Shown here piece after piece: positions 4,767 through 5,312 of a stretch of DNA of 5,312 nucleotides; positions within the stretch are counted from its first letter, which is position 1, and every line of letters begins with the position of its first letter. Under the pieces are notes generated by a model. It saw only the letters and a program-made list of their open reading frames with translations. It was not told the DNA's origin and did not search any database. The translations under genes were made by a program, and so were the position numbers. This DNA comes from an uncultured cyanobacterium (GTDB lineage: Bacteria; Cyanobacteriota; Vampirovibrionia; Gastranaerophilales; Gastranaerophilaceae), in contig CAMTNN010000116.1 of the NCBI GenBank assembly GCA_947073895.1, positions 1-5,312 of the forward strand, read 5' to 3'.

Positions 4767-5312
4767 ACAATAGCCCCGTGGGAAGCATCCTGAACTGTTC
4801 TTGCGTATTTTGCAAGATATCCGGATTTAATTTTGCATTCTTTTGGTTTAAAGTTTTTGCGGCGCATTTCTAAAGTGTTTTCATCAACTTTAAGCTTAAG
4901 AGCTCGTTTATTAATATCAATTTCTATGATATCGCCGTCTTCTATTAATGCGATTACACCGCCGTCTGCAGCTTCCGGACAAATGTGGCCTACGCAGATT
5001 CCTCGTGTGCCGCCTGAAAAACGTCCGTCGGTAATTAATGCGGCTTTTGTTCCTAAACCTTTTCCTACAAGTAATGAAGTCGGAGCAAGCATTTCTCTCA
5101 TGCCAGGTCCGCCTTTTGGACCTTCATAGCGGATGACTACTATATCACCATTTTTTATAACACCACCAATAATTGCAGCCATTGCATCTTCTTCAGAGTT
5201 AAATGTTTTTGCTGTGCCAGTAAATATCATCATATCAGGCTGGACTGCACTTTGTTTAATGACAGAGCCACCGGGAGCAATATTTCCACGAAGCACTGCA
5301 ATACCACCCTCT
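4763..5312 (-). CDS. ilvD: Dihydroxy-acid dehydratase, C-terminal part (partial at window edge)
   Basis: IlvD removes water from 2,3-dihydroxy-isovalerate and 2,3-dihydroxy-3-methylvalerate to give the 2-keto acids used for valine/leucine (and pantothenate) and isoleucine. It is a cytoplasmic Fe-S enzyme. The visible 182 residues begin [15 protein letters not shown], the conserved middle of the protein. They then show [14 protein letters not shown], the active-site loop [11 protein letters not shown] with the family's catalytic serine, [12 protein letters not shown], and a [10 protein letters not shown]...GA tail. Family members are about 550-560 residues, so roughly 370 N-terminal residues, including most Fe-S ligands, lie beyond base 5312. 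The frame continues to the edge, so the GTG at 5296 is an internal valine codon and not a start. Its TGA (4765-4763) overlaps the ATG of the cyclo-ligase. Confidence 0.97.
   Translation of the reverse strand, partial: EGGIAVLRGNIAPGGSVIKQSAVQPDMMIFTGTAKTFNSEEDAMAAIIGGVIKNGDIVVIRYEGPKGGPGMREMLAPTSLLVGKGLGTKAALITDGRFSGGTRGICVGHICPEAADGGVIALIEDGDIIEIDINKRALKLKVDENTLEMRRKNFKPKECKIKSGYLAKYARTVQDASHGAIV

Noticed and set aside
4833..5129. Forward-strand open frame opposite ilvD
   Set aside because: It is the mirror of a strongly conserved IlvD reading frame and has no ribosome binding site.

Overview
The window looks like chromosomal DNA from a low-GC bacterium. The best guess is a gut member of the Gastranaerophilales (Melainabacteria/Vampirovibrionia, non-photosynthetic relatives of Cyanobacteria). 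That assignment rests on remembered protein signatures: an N-terminus starting MGMAASQAR, a C-terminus ending in a coiled coil and then VEKTFNTF, and a small protein starting MINKITFTGRE. No search was run.

Layout. Bases 1-79 hold the last 25 codons of an upstream + strand gene, closed by a perfect hairpin terminator (92-126). A TATAAT promoter (192-197) and an A/CAA-rich leader then drive a + strand cluster of six small to mid-size proteins without recognised function: a 564-aa three-coiled-coil protein (271-1965), a 282-aa Gly/Ser/Tyr-rich protein with a hydrophobic segment (2083-2931), a less certain 76-aa ORF (2952-3182), an 89-aa basic protein (3284-3553), a 111-aa coiled-coil protein (3574-3909) and an 86-aa protein (3973-4233). 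A bidirectional UUCG-loop terminator (4239-4267) separates these from a convergent - strand pair: dihydroxy-acid dehydratase ilvD (C-terminal part, running off the window) and 5-formyltetrahydrofolate cyclo-ligase. The pair overlaps by ATGA and is ordinary metabolism.

The + strand cluster is the unusual part. The 564-aa and 111-aa proteins share an ungapped N-terminal segment (14 of 34 residues identical) and a similar C-terminal coiled coil, so the small one resembles the large one without its middle. The 76-aa and 89-aa proteins share a short LVNF-x-N...QS-x-F motif. None of the products has a signal peptide. The pattern of conserved terminal helices around a variable middle recalls axial (flagellin/hook-type) or type III-secreted proteins, but that link is inference only.

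Two non-coding elements deserve attention. The first is a GC-rich leader (1966-2082) that can fold into two hairpins plus an H-type pseudoknot next to the start of the 282-aa gene. The second is a 7-bp inverted repeat flanking a TATAAT box (3234-3255) ahead of the 89/111/86-aa genes, possibly an operator over an internal promoter. No rRNA, tRNA, CRISPR or insertion sequence was seen.
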